Positions 25,658 through 34,634 of a stretch of DNA of 64,000 nucleotides are shown here, piece after piece. Positions within the stretch are counted from its first letter, which is position 1; the number at the start of each line of letters is the position of its first letter. Position numbers and translations under genes: made by a program. The DNA is taken from positions 10,469,001-10,533,000 of the forward strand of contig NC_079376.1 of assembly GCF_021018895.1 (NCBI RefSeq). Reading direction: 5' to 3'. Source of the DNA: Seriola aureovittata (taxonomy: Eukaryota > Chordata > Actinopteri > Carangiformes > Carangidae). The notes under the pieces are model-generated. The model had not been told where the DNA came from. It made no database searches and saw nothing but the letters and a program-made list of their open reading frames with translations.

Positions 25658-26389
25658 ACAGTTTGAGATACTTTTTAATTTAAACACAGGATTAAGTCAG
25701 TGGTAAGCAGTGTTCCTAATAAAAATGAAAAGCCAAAATAATTGAAGAAAAATAGAAATTCAAGGTCACGAATCCAACAAAGCAGAAGTTTAAACTTCTT
25801 GGAGAAGGACAAAAAATATTTCAGCCAAAGTGATGTTGTCATTTCTGCTTTAAGGCCACGAGCTGGATGGCCGCGGGCAAACGCAGGCAAAGAGATGGAG
25901 AAAAGAGAGGAGATAGCCTATCAAAGCCCATCTGTGTGCTCCTGCACGGCAGTACCAGGTGGTGCCGACAGGCGGCGCTGCAAAACGGCAGAACAGAGCA
26001 GAGAGAGACTCGGAGGGAGAGGGCCAGCTATAGTTCCCACTGTAGGAGCACTGGGGACAAGTCCTTGCTCTATTGTTTGAACGACAGTGATAGAGTGAAG
26101 GGTGAATTAATCTAAACTGAGTTAACTTGCTTTATTTGCAAATTAAAGTTATCCTACCTTATTATACAGGCAGAAATCTAAAATATTATTTAGTTTTATT
26201 TATTTTATTTGTTTCTGTAAATAGCAAACTGGGTTATTAAAAAAAGAAAATTTATAATAATTTAAAATTTATATATAATAAAACAAATGTTTTTCCGAAA
26301 AATTTGATGTATTTTTTCATGTCTCTTCTGTCAATTTCATCCCTGGTGTTTAAGACCTAAAGGCCATAGTTGACCTCCTTTTATTTACC

Positions 26390-26730
26390 TCCACTTCAGT
26401 GCTGATAGTTTATGTTTTGGTCTAAAACTTGGTTGGTGGTAAATTTGCTGTGTAATTTGCACCCTTCATTTGCATTTGACAGTTGTTTATCATTTTGAGG
26501 ACATGTTTGTGTGTCTAAATAAATTGCCATGGCTTGATATATTTCAAACACAATATGTCATTGTCATTTAAAGAGGTTATTCAATAACCAAATGGGCAGC
26601 CTGGTTAAAATAAGCCATTGGTAATAGAGTGCTGGGAAAAATGGGAACCTAATTGGTACATTTTGATGACTATTTGCATAAGTAAAATTAAAAATTACAT
26701 TGTTGACAGGCAACACCATGCCAAATGCAC
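26390..26730. promoter_or_regulatory. candidate conserved non-coding element D (POU/MEIS sites)
   Basis: Complex AT-rich DNA just 3' of the likely meis2 poly(A) site. It carries two exact octamers, ATTTGCAT, at 26468-26475 and 26672-26679, and two MEIS hexamers, TGACAG, at 26477-26482 and 26704-26709. In each pair the MEIS hexamer follows the octamer, directly in the first and 24 bp later in the second. Octamers bind POU factors and TGACAG binds MEIS/PREP/TGIF. Enhancer function is inferred. Confidence 0.35.
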
Positions 26731-26735
26731 ATTTT

Positions 26736-26794
26736 ATAATAATAATAATAATAATAATAACAATAACAATAATAATAATAATAATACTAATAAT
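26736..26794. repeat. (AAT)n microsatellite
   Basis: AAT repeats interrupted by AAC units. Confidence 0.95.
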
Positions 26795-26896
26795 GCTGAT
26801 GAACCAATTACTTGTATTAGTATTAAAATGGGAACATGGATAAGACTGTAACACAGTTAATCACACAAAAATCTAACAAAAATCAAAAATGAAATA

Positions 26897-26902
26897 TTTA
26901 TT
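26897..26902 (-). terminator. candidate distal poly(A) signal for meis2
   Basis: TTTATT on the plus strand is AATAAA on the transcript strand, about 1.54 kb after the distal stop. It is chosen because complex, enhancer-like DNA and an AAT microsatellite follow. Other AATAAA copies exist nearby. Confidence 0.3.
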
Positions 26903-27218
26903 ACAGCATTTGTGACTGAACACCTTTTAAACATTACGTCACAGTCCTCATACAAGTATTTAATGTATTTTTGACAAAGCTTAAGGGAGACGGCATCTTA
27001 TCATCTAGTGAGGAACACGTGCTGAAAAAGGAAGGAATTCATGGACATACAATATCAATGCCACAGCAGATCTGAAACTAGCAAAAACATTCTTTTTCAA
27101 TTGAGGTAAACACATAGAATATCTAACATGAAACAATTAATAGACTGAACTCTGTACGAAGTTTGTTACAATATTCTCTCAGCTTTTTCCCCCAAAAGCA
27201 TTGAGTTCATAATTTAAG

Positions 27219-27222
27219 TTTT

Positions 27223-27254
<32 letters not shown>

Positions 27255-27275
27255 TTTTTTTTTTTTTTTTTTTTT
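27219..27275. repeat. T-rich (TTTTG)n and poly-T tract
   Basis: TTTTG units followed by about 26 T. It is within the probable meis2 3' UTR, so the transcript would read poly-A there. Confidence 0.95.
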
Positions 27276-27988
27276 AGTTTTAGGGTTTTTGGTGCATCAA
27301 CCATCAAATGCTTCTCCAGTCCCACAGAATCAACGTTTGTGTCAGTATTGTCCTTATGGCAAGAATGTTGATCCGCAGATAAAGAAGCGCCGTAGGATGT
27401 TGCTTTTCCACTATTAAGCTTCCTTCAATAGGCTCTTACCAATGAGAGTCCAGGGTACAAAAAATAAAATAATATTAAAATAAAAATGTATAAAACCAAC
27501 ACAATCCAGTGCTTGGGCAATTCAAACAAAGAACTTTTTTTTTCTTTAAAACCTACAGGGCAACATTCATTCATGAACCAAAAAAAAAAAAAAAGAGGGG
27601 CATGACAAATGTTCAAACTGAATCTTCTGGAGCGATCCGGTGTCATTTAGCAGCCTTTTCCCATCATGCCCTGTTCTTATGGGGGACAGGACCTGATTGC
27701 CCTCTGTGGTTTGGAGCCTTTTTGAGATGTTCCATCTTCTTATTGTTTTTTTTCTTTTTTTCTTTTATAGTGCTGTGCTGCGAGACAGTTTCTCCTCCAG
27801 GAAGGAGCACACACAGTGTGAGAGAGAAAAGGTTAACCTTTAATTCTAAAACTAGTTCAGGAAACATAAACCATGTGATCAACAAAAAATGCACAAGTTT
27901 TAACTTATTTATCTATACTTTTTATACTACAGTAGTTATAACTCTTGGAGTCTTTCTGTTGTTTCTTTTTTAAATCTTCCAGAGTGAT

Positions 27989-27994
27989 TTTATT
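27989..27994 (-). terminator. candidate proximal poly(A) signal for meis2
   Basis: AATAAA on the minus strand, about 450 nt after the distal stop codon. It could be used as an alternative to the signal near 26900. Confidence 0.3.
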
Positions 27995-28225
27995 TTAGAA
28001 GCGTTTGAGCGCGTCACATGAAAGTGTACTGAACATGTTTATGATGGTGTGTAAGTGAGTGTGCGAGAAGTGTGTGTTTTTTCGAATGCGTGCATCTGTC
28101 CATTCGTTGCACACGTGTACGTCAGAACATCCTCTGTTGATCTTAACCAAAAGCCCAAGACTTTACAAAGTGTTCTTGTCAGCTTGGTCCTCCGTTTGGA
28201 TGAAAGTAACAAAATTGACAAGTTT

Positions 28226-28258
28226 AAAAAAAAAGAAAAAAAAAAAAAAAAAAAAGAA
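28226..28258. repeat. poly-A tract
   Basis: About 30 A with one or two G interruptions, in the probable 3' UTR. Confidence 0.95.
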
Positions 28259-28439
28259 TTATCACAGCTCATCTGGAATTCTGTTTCTTTAGTGTCAAAT
28301 TCTGGTCAAAAGGGTTCGATTTTTATTCTTAAAAATAGTCTCAAAATAGGATTTATTGTGAGCTGCTGCTGCTTTCTTTTTTTTTTTTACTGTTTTCTTG
28401 TAGTAGCTGCTGTTGTCGTGGTAGCAAAGTTCCCTTGTA

Positions 28440-28753
28440 CTATTGGGCATGGATGTTCAGGCCTTGTCCTCCAGTACTGGGGTCAATGGGAGTGAGCAAA
28501 GGGGGTCTCTGTGCAGACATGGTCATTCCTGGGTGCGACAAGGGTCCTCCGTGCATCAGCATGGCGTGGTGAGGCTGGTGATGAGGGTGGTGGGCGTGGG
28601 GGTGATCGGGCAGGTACGCGTGGAGAGGGGGTCCGTGTCGGAGCTGGGAGGGGTGAGAGGTCATCTGATGAGGGTTGGTGTAAGTGGGTGGGGCCATGCT
28701 CATGCCCATAGGACCGCTCTGAGGTACGTACTCCCCTGGCATGCCTGGCAGAC
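28440..28753 (-). CDS. meis2 distal last coding exon (NIHAQ C-terminus)
   Basis: This 314-nt coding part adds 103 residues and a TAG stop. The acceptor is CTCAG before 28753. The first two bases complete a Gly codon with the last base of the exon at 32609, giving ...RPAG then LPGMPGEY, collinear with mammalian MEIS2 ...RPAG LQSMPGDY. Landmarks that follow are GPMGMSMA, QLRHGPPLHAYLP, HPGMTMSAQ and the terminal NIHAQ (VMDIHAQ in mammals). The region is rich in Met, Pro, His and Gln and corresponds to the MEIS2 C-terminal activation region. A His-rich stretch (HPHAHHPHHQPHH) is longer than in mammals, and the last 20 residues are diverged. MEIS2 acts in the nucleus as a PBX/HOX partner in limb, heart, brain and neural crest development. 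Identity is secure; the paralogue (a or b) is not. Confidence 0.95.
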
Positions 28754-31013
28754 CTGAGAGGAAGGAGAGGAATGTGTTTACGCAGTCAATAAAATTATTT
28801 TCTCAGTGCAGCTTTGACATCCTCCTTCTCCATTAGCAGCCCTTAATTCAATTTCACTTCAACAACAAGGAGCCGAGCAGATTTTATGACACTGCGTCTG
28901 TGAATACAGCGCTTTTAGCTTCTGCAAGTTAAGAGAGACATTATTGCACTGGGCTATTTTAAGCTATGGTGAGTGGTTTACAATGCCCAATAGCGTTGTG
29001 GTCAGGTCTCAGGTTGGAAAATGATCCTCAGTCATCCACAGACACTGTAGTCCTGGAGGATGTGAGGAAAACCAACCAGCCGTATTGATGTGGAGAAGTG
29101 CTAATACTTTTACAAGTGGAACAGTTAATTCCCCAGCTGACTTTAGTGACAAACTGAACAGGCATTCTCTCTCGGGGACGTGCCTCTGTGAACATATTTG
29201 ATTTGGAATTCCTTAAAGAAGTTATTAAATAATTTAGGACTTGGTTAGCTGCATCGCCAAGGCAGCGAGCATTAAGAGCTTGGTTCCACCCTTCATTGAG
29301 AGCATTTTAAGCAAAATGAAGTGCTGCTCTTGATGCACGCAGTGTGGGTTTTAGAGCTAAGGAAGAGTAAAAGAGTAGGAAACAGCAGCAAGACAAAGTA
29401 ACAAAGATAAAAGAAGAAGAAAGAGAAAAGGAAAGGAAAAGGAGGTGGGGTATGTTGATGTCCCTTAAGATGGATTCCACTTCATATGTGCAGAGGCCTC
29501 AGCATGCTGGCATCTCTCACACTGTGACAGGACCCAGGACACAGAGCTGGCTCAGCAGTGCCACTGTTTGACTTTTCACACGACTGTTTGTTGTAATCAG
29601 AAAGAAAAAAGTAAGATGTGGGGGGTTGCTCCTGGAGCCTGGGACTGGAGTATGGGAACATGGCTTGTCTAGAGGCCTGGACCTTGGGGAGAGACGAGTA
29701 AGAGCAGGGGGTCCCGCTGGAGCCAGGGGGCCTGGGTTCTGGGATTGGGTCTGGGCCGGCCTGCTTTGTAATGTGAACCCCTGGGGGATTAGAAGCTGTA
29801 ATAGGAGGGGAGAGGTCGCCGCAAGGTCACTAGGCATGCTCACTCTCTGCATTCCTCCACCTTAGTACACTGCAATTAAGAAATTACACTGGAGGGCCCC
29901 GGTGAGGGGAAAAGGAAGAGGAGGAGGGCAGAAAGGAGAGAGGAAAGGAGAGACAGCAAAGGCCAAGATTAATGACCAGTCTCATTGGTTGAAAGCTGTG
30001 CCATTTTCTAATACTCCCTTTCCATGTCAGTTCATTTGAAATGCACATGTTTGTCAGAGCAGGTCTCTTAAAACCTCACTACTGAGGTCATAAAATAAAT
30101 AAATCATTCAGGGTGTTGGGGTATGATGGGTGCCCTCACCTCCATATAACCTGGAGCAGCTCCTGTTAAAAGGCCCAGCAGATGTTTTTGACACTGTAAG
30201 CTGCTAATCTCCAGTCTTGTAAGCTGCAGTCATTCCGTTAAGTAGATCTGAGACCCCCCCTCCCCTCCCTTTATTAACAAGAGTGGTAAAACCATCTGAA
30301 GACAATAAGTGAGGACAGACTGGGCCTCTCTCTCGCTCCATCTCTGCATGCCTGCCTCCCTGGCTGGCTGTGCACTTCTGTTATGGCACAGCAGTCCTGC
30401 TCAATGGCTGGCCATAATTAAGTACCAAATATACCATATTGTGTGGCTGTGTAATCAAATCAAGAGAGGATAATATTCCTCTGTATTAAGCTATTAATGT
30501 AATTGGTCATGAAGCATAAAGTATGTTACGTAATTAAATAGTCTCAAAATTATATAGCCCTATATTAAGAATTAGCCAACCTGAGCAAATGTTGTCTCTG
30601 TGTGGCTGTTTTAGGGAACATTGCTTCCTGATTTTCCTTTTTTTTTTTCCCCTGCTGCCATTAGCAAAGACAGGAGGGGATGAGAGAAAACGAGTGAGAG
30701 ACAGAGAGAAACAGAGGAAGAGAGAGAGATAAAGCAAGGACTAGAGGGGTGAAATGATCTCTGTCGGCAGAATTGCCGCTGTGACCCTTTGGAAAATCCA
30801 GTCTCCATTTACATATAAAGGGTTCTTTTAATCAAGGTAAGTGTTATTATATTGTGCCTCATTGGGCAAGGGAGTTTAGGTGTTAAATAAAATCTCTTCT
30901 GCCCTGCCGCCTTTGGGATGTGATATGTCTTGATTTTTCAAATGTCAGCACTGTGGCACTAGCGGGAGGCGGAATGGCCAGCTTAATCAGACTGCCGCCA
31001 TTTAGCTGTATAG

Positions 31014-31017
<4 letters not shown>

Positions 31018-31080
<63 letters not shown>

Positions 31081-31104
31081 TGAGAGAGAGAGAGAGAGAG
31101 AGAG
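31018..31104. repeat. (TG)n(GA)n compound microsatellite
   Basis: GT dinucleotides with one TTG slip, then GA dinucleotides from about 31082. Confidence 0.95.
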
Positions 31105-31309
31105 CCAGAGAGACAGTGACACGGAGGGACTGTATCTGTATGTGTGAAACAGTTCCCCTCCTTTTTAGATGCAGCCATGCTTGTGTCTACAACCTTATAA
31201 ATTTATCTCAATGTCTCCCTGCTCTTGTCTGTGAGTCTCAGGTCAGGCTAGTCACTGGCCCCCGCCCCCCCTTTAAATCGTCTACCTCCAGTAAAAAATA
31301 ATCAAAAGA

Positions 31310-31366
31310 CCCCCCCCCCCCCCCCCCATCCACCCCCACAAACACGCACACACACACACACACACA
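31310..31366. repeat. poly-C run (C18) and (CA)n
   Basis: A run of 18 C, then CA units from about 31343. On the transcript strand the first part is G18, a possible G-quadruplex. Confidence 0.9.
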
Positions 31367-32025
31367 AACTCATTCCTCCCTTTACACAGCTCAAACCAAA
31401 CCCCCAGTGAAGGATCGGCCATGTCACCCATGGCCCGTATATCTCGCTCAGGACCGTAATGTACTGCGGTGTTCCCGTCTTTGCATATAAGATAATTTGG
31501 GCATCAATCCTTCCCCAGACAGATTTATGTCACTCGGAGGACAGTTTCACTTCTCCTTCTTTATCGCTTCACTGGAGCCTGCTTAATTTCTCCCCGTCAG
31601 CCCCTTCCCCTGGAGATGTTATTTTTTCCCTAAATGTCCAACATTTGCATTGGCTGTCCAGGATGGGGAGAGCGATGGCGCTGTTGTGATAAATAAATTT
31701 GTGCATGCCATGCCAGGTTGTTTCGTCCCCTCCTTCTTCTGTTGTTGTTCCTGTTGTCTGGCGCCACAAGTCCGGTCCTCTCTGTCCCAGGACGGTTCCC
31801 CCTTTTTCCCAAGTCTTCACCCCCCCCCCCCCCTTAACCGCATAAAGCATCTTGCTCAAACAGTCCTGCATGCTAGCGGGACTGTTTAGTAGTGCTGGAG
31901 AAGTGAAAGGGAATTGTGGGTGGAAAATAAAATAAAACCCACAGCCCAAAAGTGTAAAATACAAGCAAAAGAGCCCAGTACTTACTTCCCCCTTTTTCTT
32001 TGCGTTTTGCTTTACAAGATGGAGG

Positions 32026-32084
32026 TTACATGTAGTGCCATTGCCCATCCATGCCCATATTCATCCCCATTCCACTCATAGGCC
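32026..32084 (-). CDS. meis2 alternative last exon (QWHYM C-terminus)
   Basis: This 59-nt coding part sits 524 nt after the donor at 32609. The acceptor reads TTTCTAG before 32084. Joined to the previous exon it completes a Gly and encodes GPMSGMGMNMGMDGQWHYM, then TAA (32028-32026). This is the short C-terminus known from MEIS1 and some MEIS2 isoforms, and the match is essentially full length. Using this exon truncates the protein before the His-rich tail, and skipping it leads to the exon at 28753-28440. The phase (1) is identical for both choices, so they are alternatives. Splice choice regulation cannot be read from the sequence. Confidence 0.93.
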
Positions 32085-32608
32085 CTAGAAAGAGGAGATA
32101 AACGCCAGGAAAAAGGTCAGCAGGAGTTTGAATCACAGACAGGTCAGAGGATGCCCACTCATAGAGAGGATGAGGTTGGTTAGTGTTAGATGGGAAATGA
32201 CAAGGGTGGGGGAAGAGGAAGATGTGAAGAAGTGGCATTCGTGTTTTTATTTTGCATTGCATCCCACAAATCCCTTTTTTTTTATTATCATCAATTGTGA
32301 AGCATATTCCCAGATGTGTTAGATTATAGGAAAAAAAAAAAAAACAGACAGGCAGCAGACAGTCTGGGGAACGGTGGGTGGGGGGGTGCCTTTAAAGAGA
32401 AGTGTTATAGTGTTTGTGTAGCACTTGTTAGCATTAGGTTTATGTGGCTGACTCAGGGACCTGCTCAGTGCCTGTGACTAAATCTCATGCTTCAGACAAG
32501 AGGATCAGTGTTGATCAGATCTACGATAACGGAAGGTGAGACTGTTGTCTAGTAAAGCAGGCATGACAAAGGGAAGTGGGACAGGCGGAGAGAGGTGGAC
32601 GGACTTAC
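32085..32608 (-). other. meis2 short intron
   Basis: A 524-bp intron with donor GTAAGT at 32608-32603. It contains an A14 run near 32331-32344 (plus strand) and no other notable feature. Confidence 0.8.
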
Positions 32609-32719
32609 CGGCTGGTCGGATCCCCATGTGTTGCTGACCATCCAGCACGAAGCTGCCCATTGGCTGGCCCTCTGGACTGTATGCTGCTCCTTGGCTCACT
32701 GAAGGATCAAGAAGAAAAC
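32609..32719 (-). CDS. meis2 post-homeodomain exon with two acceptors
   Basis: The short form (32698-32609, 90 nt) encodes [20 protein letters not shown] then [10 protein letters not shown] and the first base of a Gly. These residues are diagnostic of MEIS2; MEIS1 has SQGTPYNPDGQPMGGFVMDG here. The donor is G/GTAAGT. A second acceptor (ACAATCAG before 32719) lies 21 nt upstream and keeps the frame. It adds GFLLDPS between the homeodomain and VSQG, the same insert known in mammalian MEIS2 isoforms. Both acceptors follow pyrimidine-bearing sequence, so both splice forms are likely. The segment lies directly after the homeodomain; the insert's biochemical effect is not readable from the sequence. 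Confidence 0.95.
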
Positions 32720-32923
32720 CTGATTGTAGTCAAAACGTGGACATGAAAAAGGGAGGGGGGAAGAAGAAGAGAAAACACACCAGACAATCAGCAATTGTCC
32801 CAGCTCCAGCCCAAACATACTGTAAGACATTGTGCTCATGTTTGTGGACCGCATTGACTGACGTGTGGCATGCAAACACGCATACAGTAGGTCCTCATGC
32901 AGGCATGCATACATGCAAGCACA

Positions 32924-32925
<2 letters not shown>

Positions 32926-32983
<58 letters not shown>

Positions 32984-32991
32984 GCGCACAC
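32926..32991. repeat. (CA)n microsatellite
   Basis: About 27 CA units followed by CGCGCGCACA. Confidence 0.95.
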
Positions 32992-33234
32992 TCAGCCAGT
33001 GTCATTCAAAACCACACTCACAGGAGATACATTGTTCTCTAACCGACAGAAGAAAGCATGCAGTTTGACAGGATGAGAAGAATTTCTGCCACGGCAGGCA
33101 ATTCACCCAGTCAGTTCTCAAATAGATCAGTAGTGATGTACAGTACACAGTTTCAACATGTCTACTCTTAAACATAAGGTAGAATACAATTCCACGTAAC
33201 ATAACATACAATCTAAAGACGTAGATAATCCCAA

Positions 33235-33600
33235 AGCTGCTTAATCATTCAATATTATGATTTACCTGATTATCAGTCATTTAGAATCAAAAGTAGCTAC
33301 CAATTAGCTAATTTGTATCTTGTTTTGATTATTATCAGCCCTAATGAACTAATGCTCTTTGGAGACTATAGAAAACTGTGTATTCTGGGGCTATAACAGC
33401 ATTATCTTGGATAATCTGTAATTCGTAAAGATTAGGGGGAGCTGTTAGTCATGCTATTTTTGTAGAGATTGTTGATTGGCACATATTGGTTGCATATCTG
33501 ACAAATATGCCACAGAAAAGCGCAGTGACTGCAGAAAGAGTCACCCACATTTGTAAGTGCATCTCATTTTAATCACGGCTCATGTTCGTTTCAACAATCT
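33235..33600. promoter_or_regulatory. candidate intronic conserved element E
   Basis: Repeat-free AT-rich block with TTAATCATT, GATTATCAG, CAATTAGCTAATTTG, TTGATTATTATC, GGATAATCTGTAATTCG and TTGATTGG. Homeodomain and PBX-like TGAT words are dense. This is enhancer-like texture only. Confidence 0.3.
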
Positions 33601-34027
33601 CCACCCCGGTGTGTAGGGACCTTTTTAAGACGGGGAGCTTGCTAATCAACAAAAACAGCTTTTCCCTCCCTGAGACAAATTACTTGGCTTCTTTTTGGTA
33701 ATGCCACAGTCAATGAAGCTTAGGGTGACTGAATCATTCCACAGGATCACAGAGTGGGGTGTTTACTACTCACTTTGTGCTTTTTGTAATCTGATCACAA
33801 TACATATGTGAAATAAATGTGCTACAAATTAACAAAATGTAGCTTTCCATAATCTGTTTTAAAGAAATGGTAATCTTTCCCTGTATAGACGTTAAATCAA
33901 AACATCAGATCTGATTTCATCAAAGCATCACAGAAAACTAAATTCTCCCTCCTAAGGCCAGTTTTCATGACTGAAAATACTCTAACCGATGCTATTAACT
34001 GAAAATCTGACTGACTAGCTATGCAGT

Positions 34028-34061
34028 GGTCTTGAAATTTCAAATTTGAAATTTCAAGACC
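34028..34061. repeat. perfect 34-bp palindrome
   Basis: The arms GGTCTTGAAATTTCAAA and TTTGAAATTTCAAGACC are exact reverse complements with no spacer. The core also contains TTGAAATTTCAA twice as a direct repeat. It lies in a meis2 intron, 515 bp after the donor at 34575. Confidence 0.95.
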
Positions 34062-34575
34062 CGCAACCCCCCACCCCTCCCTCTCTTAACCCTGGACTGG
34101 AATAAAAAAAAAAAAAAATTAAAAACAAAACAGCTTAAAAAAGGAGATAACTCATAAATTGCTGCTAGCGTTTCTGGCACTCCTCTTGTGTCCAATTAGC
34201 AATTCACAGAGAGAGTGCTAATACACCTCTCTCTCCACTTAGACTGGGAAATCTCCAATTAGAGTCAATCAGTAAACGGCCCGCACCACTGCTGAACACA
34301 TCTCATTGAGAAAATGGAAAAGGGGGATGAAGGGAGGGAGAGTAGGAGGAGGGAGTAGAAGGGATTTTTTTTTTTCGGGGTGGGGTGGGGTGGGGTGGGG
34401 GGGATGTAGGGTACCCCTTAAAAAAAAATCTGGGCTCCAGGCATGATGTGCATGCCAGTAAAGGATTTGGAAAGGGTGTCTTCATGCTGAGGAGAGAAAG
34501 GGAGAGAAGCAGTACTCTACTGTACGTTGGGTTGGGTTGTACTTTTATTGTAATTTTTTTTTTTTTTTTTTTTAC

Positions 34576-34634
34576 CTGCTCGATTTGACTGGTCAATCAT
34601 AGGCTGTACTATTCTTCTCCTGGCGTTAATGAAC
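34576..34634 (-). CDS. meis2 homeodomain recognition-helix exon
   Basis: This 59-nt internal exon has acceptor TTTGCCAG before 34634 and donor GTAAAA after 34576. The first base completes the Trp codon left open by the exon at 52402. It then encodes FINARRRIVQPMIDQSNRA and leaves one base for the next Val or Gly. Together with the previous exon this makes NNWFINARRRI, the third helix of a TALE homeodomain, with Ile at homeodomain position 50 and the invariant Asn 51. That helix reads the TGACAG core in the DNA major groove. The sequence is identical to the mammalian MEIS1/2 consensus as I know it. The weak donor followed by a long A run is unusual. Confidence 0.97.

Larger units (their letters stand above)
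17403..26870. other. non-coding DNA 3' of meis2
   Basis: About 9.5 kb with no convincing exon on either strand. It holds CA, GA, CT, ATT and AAT microsatellites and several AT-rich complex blocks that resemble developmental enhancers (listed separately). In mammals the DNA 3' of MEIS2 faces CDIN1 (C15orf41) tail to tail and is rich in conserved elements. I looked for cdin1-like coding sequence on the plus strand here and saw none. Confidence 0.5.
26870..28439 (-). other. probable meis2 3' UTR
   Basis: This runs from the distal stop codon to a candidate poly(A) signal at 26902-26897. No exon-like sequence interrupts it. It contains long homopolymers (T-rich at 27219-27275 and A-rich at 28226-28258 on the plus strand). 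The true end is unknown: a nearer signal at 27994-27989 would give a 3' UTR of about 450 nt instead of about 1.55 kb. Confidence 0.4.
28754..32025 (-). other. meis2 intron between the two alternative last exons
   Basis: About 3.3 kb. It contains a GA/TG compound microsatellite, a C18 run at 31310-31327 and a C14 run near 31820. Two blocks free of repeats (about 29940-30120 and 30410-30545) are dense in ATTA, TAATTA and ATTAAG words and could be regulatory. Transcripts ending in the proximal exon at 32026 would carry part of this as 3' UTR. No further exon is seen. Confidence 0.6.
32720..34575 (-). other. meis2 intron between recognition-helix exon and post-homeodomain exon
   Basis: About 1.86 kb. 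It contains a CA microsatellite (32926-32991), an enhancer-like block (33235-33600) and a perfect 34-bp palindrome (34028-34061). At the 5' end the donor GT is followed at once by an A20 run and an AATAAA. Confidence 0.75.

Noticed and set aside
17765..28439. cdin1 (C15orf41), the expected 3' neighbour of meis2
   Set aside because: Reading the plus strand I found no stretch resembling its conserved C-terminal region; it is absent or lies beyond the window.
28443..28757. Plus-strand open frame opposite the last meis2 exon
   Set aside because: It is the antisense shadow of the meis2 coding exon.
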